Below, piece by piece: positions 38,491 to 50,039 of a stretch of 64,000 nucleotides of DNA. How positions within the stretch are numbered: the first letter of the stretch is position 1; every line of letters begins with the position of its first letter. Origin of the DNA: Hyaloscypha bicolor E (taxonomy: Eukaryota > Ascomycota > Leotiomycetes > Helotiales > Hyaloscyphaceae); the NCBI RefSeq assembly GCF_002865645.1, contig NW_020194659.1:4688-68687 (forward strand), read 5' to 3'. Made by a program: the position numbers and the translations under genes. The notes beneath the pieces were generated by a model, which was given only the letters and a program-made list of their open reading frames with translations, did not search any database and had not been told where the DNA came from.

Positions 38491-38913
38491 AACATAGGTC
38501 ATTTGGTCACGTGCCCCTGATTAGTCATTCTTATAATGACTCATCAGCTGCCTACTTAGGCACTGCGATCCTTATAATCTTCTTCTTTCTACACCTATTG
38601 AACAACGAACAAATCCACAGATTAATAGGCCATACAAGTGCACTAGGTGATACCAACAATAACTCTTGTAAACGTAATATAGCCAAAAGAATTGCGTAGT
38701 AGAAGTTTGGCTGGATCAATTTTTAAAAAATATCCTTGTAGATTGCAGGAGCTCTGTATGTAATTAGCCGCGCCGGTCAGAAATTTCAAGGCGAATGGCA
38801 ACGAGAGGAGATCCAGCAGGCATTCCGTGATAACAGCGTTGCAGATAGTAGAATAGAATTCCTGCTAGCTAAAAGAACGGACGATGAGATAAAAGATGAA
38901 AGTACTTCGAGGT
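38491..38913. other. Intergenic between two solo LTRs
   Basis: A 70-codon open frame (38487-38699) exists, but it starts at the LTR junction and has no recognisable features, so it is not called. Nothing else was seen. Confidence 0.4.
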
Positions 38914-39076
38914 TGTCACAGCCCTAGCTGCACGTGACGGTACTAGCGGAGCCAGGTTGGTATAAGACCACCTCTCCTTTGCCTGGACTCAGACCTTCTT
39001 TCTGTAGCTTTGTATTCTAAGTTTACAAATCGACATTATGCTTCCACACTAAGGCCTCTTTTCTCGTGCTGTCACA
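38914..39076. mobile_element. Solo LTR, 163 bp, with GAGGT target duplication
   Basis: The element runs from TGTCACAGCCC to GTGCTGTCACA. GAGGT occurs directly before (38909-38913) and after (39077-39081). CACGTG at 38931 and TATAAG at 38961 look like a U3 promoter. It is unrelated in sequence to the 307-bp LTR. Size and TG...CA ends fit a small Copia-type LTR. There is no sign of RIP. Confidence 0.85.
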
Positions 39077-39281
39077 GAGGTCGCATAGTCCAAAGCCCAA
39101 ATATCAAGACAAACTAGTAAGGTCAAGTATCCAAAGAAAAAAATTGTCCTACTATTCACAAAAAGATTCCTCTCCCAAACGACCATTTAATTAGATGACT
39201 TAAGTAAAACTGCCCACTCCCCTCATTCTATTTCACTACTGAAATCCATATAACACGAAGGACCTGTCCGCACTACGCACG

Positions 39282-41766
39282 TCATTTAAATTGGTCTCGA
39301 GGTCGTCTATTTTCGAGCAATAGTGGGACAAGGAGGGACAAATGCTCTAAATGGGCTGCAGTATGATAGATTATTTCCTTCCAAGTATTGAAGTGTCGGC
39401 CACAAAACTTGCAGAACTCATCTTGTGGTCTATTCTGAGTCTCGTGATGGCACAGTTCGATCATATTGAACACTGGTTCTGTGTGCCCCGCCTTCAGGAT
39501 AGCAGCTCTTGTCTTCTGCTTGGGCTTCGGGAACTTGTGCTCCCGGACAAGATGTTGTAGAAAATTGGGTTTCCGATAACAAGGATGGCGACAGTCGTCA
39601 ATTTGGCATATCCACCACTCTAATTGTCGATGAACGTTTTCATGCCGAATCCAGGGTGTCAGTGTCTTGAAAGTAGGATTTTCTGACCGGCAGCGTGGCC
39701 ACGTGCAAATATAAGACTGAATGTCGGAGTGGACATGCTCATTCCATTGCCTAGCGGACTGTACACTCGTAGCTTTGTAGCAAAACTGACATTCGAACCG
39801 CGCCGGAAGCTGGATTCCTGCTGGAACTGGAATACCTGAAGCGGCCAAATCTACCGTGTCATTTTCTCTGTCACGCACATGTCCTTCGCGCGGTGGAATT
39901 GGTTTGAAGGTTCCACCCAAAGCTACGCAATAAGATCCACCTGATACACAGGACCCTCTAGTGACCATAGAAGAATGCTTGCTCTTCAAAGCTTCAAGTC
40001 TCCCTAGTGCTCCAGCTAAGGCCACTGAAATTTTATCGATGAGATCTTCATGATGTTGACGAGCATAAGGGTAAATAGCACCTATCGCATCGAACAGGCC
40101 TTCGCGAGGAGCCCGATTTTGCAAAATTGGTAACATCACGCGGACGTCACCACTCGTCTCTTGGAAAACAGGCCGAATGCGGATATTTTTCAGGTGCCTT
40201 AGTGAGTCATCCACACTGTGGGATTGGGTAGCTTTTAGATCTCCTCCCGAGAAAGTGGATAGAACATCTTCTTCGCTATCATCGTATGGGAAACGATTCG
40301 TACCATTTAAATGGGGGGCCGAACGGTAGTCCACATCGTAGTCCGAATCGTAGTCCAAATCCGTCGTATAATCTTCGCCAAGGATTTGAATTGGCTCGTA
40401 GGGAGAGCGTTTGCTCAGTTCATCAAACCAAACACCACATTCGTTGCTGTACCTAGAGGTAAGTTTTTCTCCTGGTTTTGAATTAGAATAACTTACCATA
40501 ACATGCCACCACCAGGAGCTTCCAAGTAAGTAGTCGAGTGGCATCCCGGGCGTGGACAACGCATTTCACTGTTGAAGCGCGGTAATATCATAGCCATGGT
40601 AATTTTCATACCAGGGAAGAACTGCCACTTGTTTGAATTTATGGAAATTGAGGGATTACTTGTGTCGAATAGTTCCCACTGATCATGCGCAACAAGGTCC
40701 TTTCCCTTGCCTTCTCTGAATCGAGCTCTTATGACGGCTTCTAACATCTGATCTCCTTTAGCTCGTATGACTCTGTTCCTACAGATGGAAAAGCCCTACC
40801 GCGTAGTCGTATTCTGTGGGAACCGGAAAGGGGATGCCAAAGGGATCTTCAACTCTCATACGCGATTGGAGCCAGGTATGAGCAGTACTAGCAACAGAAA
40901 TATTTGTCTGTAGTGACAGCAAGAGGTTGTAGCATCGTAAAGTTGTTGAGCTATCCACTGTGAGCCATCTTATTTCCTCGAAGTAGGGCATAATGACAAC
41001 TCACTATGTGTTGCATGCAACCTCTGAGATTTTGCCTAGGCTTTGTAAAAAGTCTCCAAAGGTCGTCGTAATTTTGTTTTCGAAGACTTGTACTACCCTG
41101 GACGCCTGCTGTTGTGAATTTTTGACTTCATCGCAGATCAAATAGGTCTCATCTGCGATCCTGGATTCAATACCTCCAATGACAAGGCCTAGCTTCTCAA
41201 CTCCGCCGGCAAGGGCCTCTATTTGTGCTCGAGACTTGCGATCGTTAATGACTTTAAGTTTCCTATGTGGCGCCTGATGAGCTTCCGACAACCTACGCCT
41301 GGCCGTTTAGGAGAATAAGACAAATGGCGGGGTATACGTACACTTGGTACAGACCGAGCAACATATTGATGCTACCAACATACCCTGCTAGCTCGCCTCG
41401 TAACTTTCCCACTGCATCGTCTTTCTTCGTAGCTACCCATCTTATTTTGCGCGCGGCGTCTTTGATGGCGCCAGAAGATTGACCAATGCCTAGGCTGCGG
41501 TCATATGGCTCAATACTAGCAAGAAATTGCTTCAGCGGCAGCTGGCAGGATAACGCAGCTGCTTTTATTGAATTCCCAGTAGCTTCGAGATCTTGTGGTG
41601 GATCAAGCTTATCGACTTCATTCAAGGCGAATTTCAGGCTATTCAGCTGGAGGTCAACTTGTCGGTACTGTTGGGCTGAGCCGCCAGCTTCGTGTAGAGC
41701 ACAGCTGACTTTGAAGATGAGTTCGCCTGCTGCAAGGAAGTCGCCAACGGAAAATCCGAAAGACAT
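39282..41766 (-). CDS. NLR-like helical N-terminus, ubiquitin-like domain and C2H2 zinc fingers
   Basis: Five exons on the minus strand: 41766-41342, 41298-41005, 40950-40800, 40747-40497 and 40452-39282. The introns are 43, 54, 52 and 44 nt, each starting GT (GTACGT, GTGAGT, GTAGGG, GTAAGT) and ending AG. The product is about 763 residues. It opens MSFGFSVGDFLAAGELI, like the gene at 14561, followed by a helical domain and a coiled region to about residue 240. A ubiquitin-like domain follows (VEDPFGIPFPVPTEYDYA, then KGKDLVAHDQWELF). It is trailed by a CPRPGC..NECGVW knuckle homologous to the CPFPSC..CAKCGRW knuckle of the other gene, but with one Cys lost. After an acidic linker come C2H2-type fingers from about residue 591 (FECQFC, YICTWPRC, WWICQIDDC) and a last one near 721 (CKFCGRHFNTW). 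A role in self/non-self response or regulation is inferred only. The frame is intact. Confidence 0.85.
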
Positions 41767-42890
41767 GATGACCCGAAGTGGCCTTTAAACACATTAATGT
41801 TGGGTTCGAATAGGAATTGATGAAGTGTTGGCAAGATGCTGTATGCGGCAGCCACACTCGAGCGGGGTATCCACGTGCGACATCTACGATGGCCACACTA
41901 GTAAGGTTACGGGTATGTCCGCGGTTAATATACCGCATACTCAAGTACGCAGCGTACAGGGTTCCCCAAAACTACTAGAAAATCACGTATAGTGGTCAGA
42001 ATTGAGTATACTTAATAATGATTGATTAATTAAATTATTTTTCATATTTTAATTTTTTAAAATTTATTATTTTAATACTTTTATTAATAACTTATACAAA
42101 TTATTTTAATAAAATAAAGTAAATAATGAGACGACGAGCCCGCATCTGGAAACCGTGCGCACAATCCAGGCGCCGCTCTCGGTTGGTTGTGCAGGACCTC
42201 AGATCTCGTCTTCAGCTGGTTAATCGCACAAATGCTGTCGTACCGCCATCTTGTTTAGCTGCGCCGCGGAGATCTCCGAAAGTTGGCGCCTTATTATCTG
42301 ATTATGGGTTGCGACCTTTCTCCTTTAATAGAGGCTTGCATGCGGGAATTCTTTTACTGGCTTACATCGACAGCCTCCTCTCTAGCCAGGCGAAAAAAAA
42401 AATTCTGTCCAGGCAGACTCGCTTGATATTTTGTCCATAGCCAATAAAAAGGGGCTCCCTAGTTGCATGCTCATTCAGCTATGCTGCATTTAGGAGAAAA
42501 GTTCCGAAATCCAATAATAAGGCCCTGAAAGAGCAAAGCGTTCAAGATTGAGACAGACATCACGTCACCCTCAGACCACTGCTTAACCAGATGTGCAGTT
42601 AGCAGACCAATTCATAGCCAATACGGTATAGTGTACAGTAAGGATGCGCAGACGACGCATAGACAAAGGGAGAAAAAGTCAGGCCGACTTTCCCGCGAAT
42701 TGTCTAGTAGGCAGGGCTGGAGCGTAAGAAATCCATACTGTATTGTAAGGCACTTAGTTAAAGCTGCTAATATAGAAGGGGCGAGTCGAAGAGCCTCGCT
42801 AGCGCGAGACAGGGAGCCTTCGCTTCAGTGGCCAATCAGTGGCCAATCAGCGGCCGGAGAGTAGAAAGTGGCCCAGTTGCATTTAAGCAT
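41767..42890. other. Upstream region and GC-normal island, no gene called
   Basis: About 120 bp of pure AT-rich sequence (42001-42120) separates the gene promoter from a 770-bp island of ordinary composition. A 104-codon frame (42126-42440) in the island has no recognisable motif. At 42822-42850 CAGTGGCCAAT is repeated, giving two CCAAT boxes. Nothing else is supported. Confidence 0.4.
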
Positions 42891-42894
42891 ACTA

Positions 42895-43540
42895 ATTACA
42901 TTAACTTTATTATATAAATTAATTTAATTTCTAATAAGGCTCTTAATAAGCCAAATATAAGTAACTTTAATTAAGAGATCTAAAAATTACAATTTGAGTA
43001 TTACTTATATTATTAATTAAATATTTCTTATAAAAGTATTTATTTTCGTGGTTTCTTTAATGAAAAAGTCTTAACTTCTCTTATATAAGAACTAGTTACG
43101 AGTAAATTTAATTCTTAAAATATATTAAGTTAGTATTATAATTTAAATTAAACTAATTCTTTTAAGATTAAGTAATAACTAAGGTTTAATTCAATTTTAT
43201 AAAGTACTTAATAATAATTTAAAATAAAGTTAGTAATCGAGTTCGATTTCTTATATAAGATATTCAATTTGTAATACTTAATTAATTAGAATTCCTTACT
43301 TAATATAGGTCGAGTACTCGATTTTAACTTATAATCTTATAATTTATTTAAATATAATTCTAATAAATAAACTTAATTAAATAAACTTAGCTTCTGTAAT
43401 AAATTTATATTAGTGAGTTATATAAGAAAATAAACGGACTTGGCACTAAGTCCATTTAAAAGTTATAAATAAGGTAAAAATATAAAATAAATATCTCATA
43501 TACAGCTGTAAAGATTACTTCATTATATTAGCTAATGGAA
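42895..43540. repeat. AT-rich RIP-like stretch
   Basis: This is TpA-rich sequence without frames, of the same character as the large blocks. It is an unidentified old repeat. Confidence 0.6.
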
Positions 43541-45663
43541 CAAAGACACGCACACCGCTTTCAAGCTCGCGCTAGGTAATAGGTGACAATAATCGTTGCA
43601 CGCTTGCAACTTTCTACAGCAGCATATCTTGTTCCATATAAACCATGTTCCCACTTGGTATTCTATATTGTGTTTCTCTTCACGACTGGCAATATTAGAG
43701 CGCTTTCGGGACCGGTGCGCTTCGATAAGAGTTCTGATACCGAGCTACATAGGAGCGATAATGGGGCTAAGCCCATGTCTCTGCATCTCACCTCCAACTG
43801 GTTGATTCGGCTAACAGCACAATGTCTCAAACGGTGAGACTGTACAAGAGTACCCCGCAGCTGAAAATCCCACACATGATTCTCATGCATATGGTAATCT
43901 GAATATGCAGGCCATCGGAGAAAGCATTATCGCAGATTTGCGAGAAGGAAAGTAGCAGTATTGTGCTATTTCGACCTACATGAATCCTTTGGACGACTTG
44001 GATTGCACGGCTTCCCCACCATCTCATGAACAAACACCCTTTCTTCAACTATGAGCTATATGCCAATTGGTTTTTGTACTTTATGAGCTGGTCGCAGCTC
44101 GGGCGACTGAGAGTTGCAGATTTTTGGGGTGCCGATCCTCTCCTACCACAATCCAAACACTTCAACAGCTTTAATCAAAGGCGGAATGGAAAACACATGG
44201 CCAACTACACAATATAAAGTCTAGGCGGTTCATGTTGAGTTATACTCAAAAAAACACGGAGAAGATGACGAGGATATATGAATTTTGGGGGGGAAAGTGC
44301 TGAGTGGTTGCTGCAAATAGGCCACGGATTTTGCCGAGAATACGAAGCCAGCTGATGCATCTTGCTGTTAAAAATCAGGTTTTGGTGCAGGCCAAGTCAG
44401 CTGCCCATTTATCAGGCTTTTTCAGCCCTGGCTAGACCCTCTCTTATAATCATCAATTCATCAGTTGCAGACGGCTCGATTCAACCAAATCTTAACACCT
44501 GCAGCACGAACACCAAAGACCAGCCCCATTGCAACCTGAATCCTCAACACTCCAACTTCGTTATCACTTAGGACACAAGTTTCTACAAAATTACTTCTGC
44601 CGCTTGAGAAGTCTTTCATTACTTAGAGGTCAAGATCGGTACTTCTCAGGAATTTATAGCAACTCTTTGCAGACTCAAGCAGGTACACATGGCCTTGCCG
44701 TCTTTGACGCCATTGGAAGCATTCTGCGATCGATGTCAACTATTTCTAGCAGCATTTCTACGTGATGACTACAGTATCTTCATTCACGATGTTGAGGACT
44801 GGATCATGGAACGTACCCGTTTAGATCCATGTTATCGGCATCACAGAAGTCTTATTCAGCTCCAAACTGCCAGCGATAGTGGCTGTCCGATTTGTATGCA
44901 GATATTCGCTACTCTTAAATCTGGATTGTCGGTATTTACATCTGGGACAAGTACTTTCTGGATTGTTATCAAACCGGAAGATGATAACTTGAAGGTGTCG
45001 TTTGTCGATGACAGAGGCGTACAGGGGAACATTATCGACTTCAAGGTTCTTAGATTCGTCTGTGACGAGAATAAGGATGGCGTTCCCTCGAATTCCGATT
45101 TACTGAATGTTTCGCAAGTTTTTGTGACCGCGAAAATAGATCAAGAACTTCGGCGCAACCATACGCTTGTCGACTCTACAATTGAGCCGATGCCAGAGAT
45201 GTTCATCGGGAACCGAAAGAAACAATGGGGCCTCCCTATTTCGACTGATAACTGTCTGACGACTCTTGCTCATACTTTCTCACAAAGAACCGATGATGAT
45301 GCTGTTGTCAAGCTTGCTCAAAATTGGCTCACGACTTGCGTCCGTGACCATACAAATACATGTAGCCACGCCCCAGGCTACATGCCCCCTCGTCTACTTG
45401 ATCTCCGAGGCTCTGATGTCAAACTTGTCTTGCGCCAAGGTATAGACGACTTCAATATGTCATATGCGGCTTTGTCGCATTGCTGGGGTGCACACCACAG
45501 CTTTTAGTCCTTACGTCTGATAATATCACCAGTCTAATCGATGGCATCCGGATTGACGACCTGCCCCGAACATTCCAAGATGCCATTTTGCTGTGTCGCA
45601 AACTTGCCATCTCATTGTTATGGATAGATTCGTTATACATTATTCAGAAAGGAAATGAGCATG

Positions 45664-45966
45664 TGATACCCCCGTTCGTCAATACGAGCGATTGATCAAT
45701 CGCCCTCCCGATTGATCAATCGTAGTGTCACGTGCTACGCACTGGCCATACATAGGCCTATATATAGCTATTTCCCCGCCCTTAGGGCACCATCATTCCT
45801 TACTATTATACCAATATACACCCATATTATCCCCACAGCCCCTTCAGGCCATGACACGTAGCGCCCGATTAATCAATGGGGGGGTTTACGATTCGGGCTC
45901 TACAGTGGGTCCCGATTGATCAATCGGGACCCCGATTGCCCAATCGGGTAATATTGAGGTTTCGGG
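45664..45966. repeat. Left terminal inverted repeat with subterminal CGATTGATCAATCG motifs
   Basis: The 14-bp palindrome CGATTGATCAATCG occurs at 45689-45702 and 45709-45722 and again near 45911. Variants lie near 45867 and 45931. The segment ACGATTCGGGCTCTACAGTGGGT and the end near GAGGTTTCGGG are also found inverted in the right repeat. Relative to the right repeat the left one has about 130 extra bases (roughly 45723-45855) with CACGTG at 45729 and TATATATAG near 45760, which look promoter-like. Confidence 0.8.
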
Positions 45967-46015
45967 AATGGCAAAAGCAGTATATATTAGTATATTTCAC
46001 CCAAATCAAGCTTTA

Positions 46016-48093
46016 TTATACATGCCTCCTATTTCGTCTAGGTGCTTTTATAGCTACCCTAGCCCTTTTTGGTACCCTTACACCCACTTGTTTACCTGAT
46101 TCCCCTTCTCTAGCTCTATCCTTACGTACTTGCTCAATAGCTACTCTCTTCTTTATTCTCTCAGATACCCTTCCAGCCTTCTGAACTAACGAAATTGAAC
46201 CCCGATTATTCTCCTTTGCTACTACTTTAGGGAGGGTAATTTTGTCTTTCTTATAGGCCGTACCAGTAATAGGCAAATCAGGATAAGTTAATTATAAAGC
46301 AACTTTATTGAGAGTATTATATGGCCAGAGGGTTATAAGCTCACCATACTTAGTAGTTAACCGGTAGCCCTGTTTTTAATTAGCTTTAGCCAAAAGTATA
46401 TCCTTATAAGTTATATACCTTTAAAGTCTTTTCTAGAACTCTTATTAGAATCCGAGCTATTTCTATACTAAATCGATATTGCTTTGAGATCTATAGGGTT
46501 ACGATCTCCTAAATATTATATTCAAGAGCTTTAGTACTAGCCCTTTTTACTATCTTCTCTTACTATTTCTTTATATACTCTGTAACTCTCTTAGTTAGTT
46601 CAGATAAAATCATCTCCTCTACTGCTTTCTCCTATTCTGCTTTCTTATTAATAAATAAGCTATTCTCTCTATTTTTTTCTTTTCTTTGAACCTTAATAGT
46701 AGATAATTATTCAGAAGTACTACTCTTATTAATATCAATTTCCCTCTTTCCTAAGGCTATATATATACGGTAAGTACTCTCCTTATAATTCAGGAAATCA
46801 GTAGATGGCTTTCGTCCAAACCAGACCTCATATAGTATATTACCCTTAGGAAGGGCAGATATAGCCGTAGTATTAATTACCTATATAATTAAAGGAAGTA
46901 ATTATATCCAAGATTAGATACTAGTATCCGCTCGTACGGCCCGTAATCATTTCTTGAAGATTCGATTAGGGGTAATAAGCTCGTCTGCAAATAATCTTTA
47001 TCTCTCTCTTCTTATAAACCTTAATTACTTTTCCCTTAAACTCGCCCCTATTATTACAGGCTAGAATAATAATATACCTATTATTATTTAGCTATTTAAT
47101 AAGCTTGTCTGCAGCTTCGTCTGTAGTCTTAGCCTTAAGCCTACGGATCCAAATGAACTTAGAAAAATGGCATTTCAATTATCAGATCTATATATATTCT
47201 CTATCCGGATTATACTATAATAATATTAGTAAGTAGTATAGATAAAAATCGTAATTTTTATAATTTTCGCGAAAATCGCGAAAATTATAGGAAAAGCTCA
47301 AAAATGCAGGAAATACAGGAAATACAGGAAAGGCTAAAATAGGAGTAAATTACATAATTTAGGAAATACTTATATGGAAATCCATTAAATCCAGAACCAT
47401 ATACTGGCCAGGATAATGAGATTGAATGGGTATTACTCCTATATTATTCTTTTGAGCCTTCTTCTTATTATAATAAGTATAATAGGCACTTATCCAAATG
47501 TGATTATTACAGGATAGGCCATACCAAAGTCGTCTTATATACTTAAATACAGTATTAGAAGCTATTATATAATTAGTATAAAAATTAATAGCTTTAAGGG
47601 AATACTTACCTATATATATTAATTTCTTATAAATAGTAATTAAAATCTCAAAGGCATTATTATAGTAAAGAATATACCGGGCTAGAAGGATCTTATTACA
47701 GCGAGTATTATAGTACTCCTTATAATATACTTAATTATTCTAAAGCTCGTATAAGTGGGATTTGTACTTAATATTAGTATAGTAGTACTTCTCTGCCTTA
47801 GTTCTACCAGGAAGCGGAGTATTAGGATTTTGAAGCCACTATCTAATATCTATATGTTTCCTAGTAATAAGAATTTTCCTACTACCCCCCTTAGCAAGCC
47901 TCTAATCCTATGCAGCTTCGTCTTCGGCAGACCAATTATTAGTAGGCTCTTTAGTAATTGGGGAGGGCAAAAACTAGATACCAGACAAACGAGCTCCTGG
48001 AGCAGTAATATCAAAATATTGCTCTGCTTACCTATAAATATGCTAATAAGGCATATACAGGGTTGGGAATAAACAAAGGATTAAAAGAGACAT
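46016..48093 (-). pseudogene. Integrase-like transposase of the Ginger-like element
   Basis: From ATG at 48093 the minus strand can be followed for about 690 codons. An N-terminal part is followed by a zinc-binding-like region (NTVFKYIRRLWYGLSCNN, near 47540). The integrase core starts with HYPGQYMVLDLMDFHIS near 47400 (first Asp). SKFIWIRRLKAKTTDEAADK and ILACNNRGEFKGKVIKV near 47050 carry the second catalytic position, now Asn where Asp is expected (GAT to AAT). RRAYYP-S follows, then NTTAISALPKGN-like text and a basic C-terminus that stays open at 46276-46016 (KKDKITLPKVVAKE, VPKRARVAIKAPRRNRRHV). The stops are almost all TAG/TAA at Gln positions and frameshifts occur near 46980 and 47300. 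The gene is inactive. Confidence 0.75.
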
Positions 48094-48494
48094 ATTAGAA
48101 GTAAAGTAATTAATTAATTAAGAGGTATAAAAATCAGTGGTTATACTTGGTAAATTAGTACTTGTGGTACTTATAGTATAAACTATATCTAGAAAATAAG
48201 AGAGTAAAGGCCCCATATATATCTAGAAGCTCTGGAGAAGTGTCTTTACCCCTATTATTACTTCCCTTAATGCCTAGAAAAAAATTAAATAAACTATATA
48301 ATGCTATAGGTATAGTATAAATAAGTAAGGTATAAGCGAAATAAGAAAATTAGACTTGAGGATATACTTAGTATTAAATATTAGAAATCTATATTATAGT
48401 ATAAAGAGTAAGGCTTAAGCGAAGTGAAGAATATAGAATTGAGGATATATTTAGTATGAACTAGTAAGTAAAAGCTTTTAGCTCCCTTAGCCCT

Positions 48495-48670
48495 ATTAGC
48501 CCCGAAACCCCAATATTATGCGATTGATCAATCGGGACATTGATTAATTAATCGGGACCCACTGTGGAGCCCGAATCGTAATTAGCCCCGATTAACCAAT
48601 CGTAGCGTCCGATTAATCAATGGGAGGGGGCGATTGATCAATCGCTCGTATTGACGAACGGGGGGGAACA
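48495..48670. repeat. Right terminal inverted repeat
   Basis: It contains CGATTGATCAATCG at about 48521 and 48631 and three variants between them, in inverted order relative to the left end. It closes with ATTGACGAACGGGGGGGAACA directly before the CATG duplication. Confidence 0.8.
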
Positions 48671-50039
48671 CATGCAGCAGATTGGCAACTTCATGTTCGG
48701 GAAATGTCATCAATCTATTCCAAATGCATTCTCTGCATTGCAGCAGACAGTGCACCAGATGGTAGCGGAGGCCTTTTTGTCTCTCGTGACGCAGGACTTT
48801 GGCGACCTGTCGCAGTTGACGCCAGGGCTTGGCGTGGTTCTTTAGAAAGTAACCCATCACCGTCAACACCGCCAGACCGCGACATCGATGAGGCAACCGA
48901 AGATGGACTTCTCATTTTGAATGTCAGTCACATTGACGAAGGCTTCCGAAAATGCCCCCTCTCCACACGCGCTTGGGTCTATCAGGAACGTTTCCTAGCA
49001 CCTCAGGTTTTGCATTTTGGATTGCATCAAATCTACTACGAATGTCTTAGCGGCGACCTTGCGTCGGAGTGCTTTCCTGGAGGAGGCAAAATCTTTAATC
49101 TTCCATCGTTGGACGAACGACTTGGTTCATTCACATTCAATCCAATCATCTGTCCAGAAAAACAATGGAGGGAGATTGTGGGCCCATATTCTCGGAGGCT
49201 ACTTACCTACAACTCGGATAAGCTTCCAGCTCTCGCTAGCGTAGCACGACAGTTTGCGGAGAGGAACAATTTCACCAAATATCTTGCAGGATTCTTCGAT
49301 TTTGGCACGCTTACTCCTCTTTTATGGAGAGTGACCGAAACAAGACATGAGATTAACGAGTCAGAATTACAACCTGTTGGTGTGTATGTGGCACCATCAT
49401 GGAGTTGGGCAGCTGCCACTGGACCCATTGAGCTCCCTGATATCACTTCTAACGAGATTGTCCAAAACTATAACCTGGCTCATGTTCAAGGTCATGAGTG
49501 TGAGCTGTTGGATAAGAGCAACATTTTTGGGCAGTTGCTGTACGCGTCAATGACAATCGATGCTCCTTTTTGTGATATCATCTTTGAGGAAAATGTCCAG
49601 AAGGCGAATGATGAATCAGGCGACATACATCATCACTACAGAAGCACATTGGATGCAGCACTCAAAGTCACTCAATGTCATCCCAATCCGAAATGCCAAT
49701 TCTATCCAACTCTTGCCTGGGCACAACTTTACAATCAACACTTCTTACGAGAACTTTTATCCATGAGAGGTAAAGATTTGTCAAGCTCAGACCGTACGCC
49801 ACAGATTGATGAAAATGTCTCGATAGCTTTTGATGGTACCAAACTCGAGCTAGGACCCAAATATTGTGTCGCCTGGATTAGAAGGAGGCAAGTCGAACAG
49901 CTTTACAACATTGATATTCTACACGAAGGAATTATCCTGAAGAGGTGTCGAAGCAGGTTGGCATTCCATCTTGAAACTCACTATACGAGGATTGGACATA
50001 TCATACATCAGTGGAGGCTGTTTTTCAAACATGAATGAG

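Larger units (their letters stand above)
45664..48670 (-). mobile_element. Integrase-type DNA transposon (Ginger-like) inside the HET gene
   Basis: The 3,007-bp element is flanked by CATG on both sides (45660-45663 and 48671-48674). Its ends are inverted: TGATACCCCCGTTCGTCAAT on the left and, reverse-complemented, TGTTCCCCCCCGTTCGTCAA on the right. A decayed minus-strand gene encodes a retrovirus-like integrase core. Terminal inverted repeats with TG ends, a 4-bp duplication and an rve-type integrase are the hallmarks of the Ginger group of cut-and-paste transposons. It is not an LTR element because the ends are inverted. It is RIP-mutated, so other copies existed in the genome. Confidence 0.8.
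44689..50038 (+). pseudogene. HET-domain gene split by a transposon and frameshifted
   Basis: The two halves, 44689-45663 and 48675-50038, belong to one HET-domain (heterokaryon incompatibility) gene. The N-terminus has CDRCQLF and GCPICMQIF Cys pairs. The HET core shows AALSHCWG (near residue 263), LTSDNITSLIDGI, DLPRTFQDAI, WIDSLYIIQ, then after the insertion DWQLHVREMSSIYSKC, CIAADSAPDGSGGLF and TRAWVYQERFLAPQVLHF. A long variable C-terminus follows, ending HQWRLFFKHE. Removing the insertion restores GNEH-AADWQLH in frame. One further lesion is a single missing base between 45486 and 45496, after HCWGAH. The exon lengths sum to 2,339 bases, one short of 780 codons, which fits exactly one deletion. 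No introns are needed. HET proteins trigger cell death on non-self fusion. This allele is inactive as it stands. Confidence 0.92.

Noticed and set aside
38487..38699. 70-codon frame starting at the solo LTR boundary
   Set aside because: The start codon lies in the target duplication junction and the protein resembles nothing.
42126..42440. 104-codon open frame starting MRRRARIWKPCAQ
   Set aside because: No motif, no relation to neighbours, and it ends in low-complexity text. Not distinguishable from chance.
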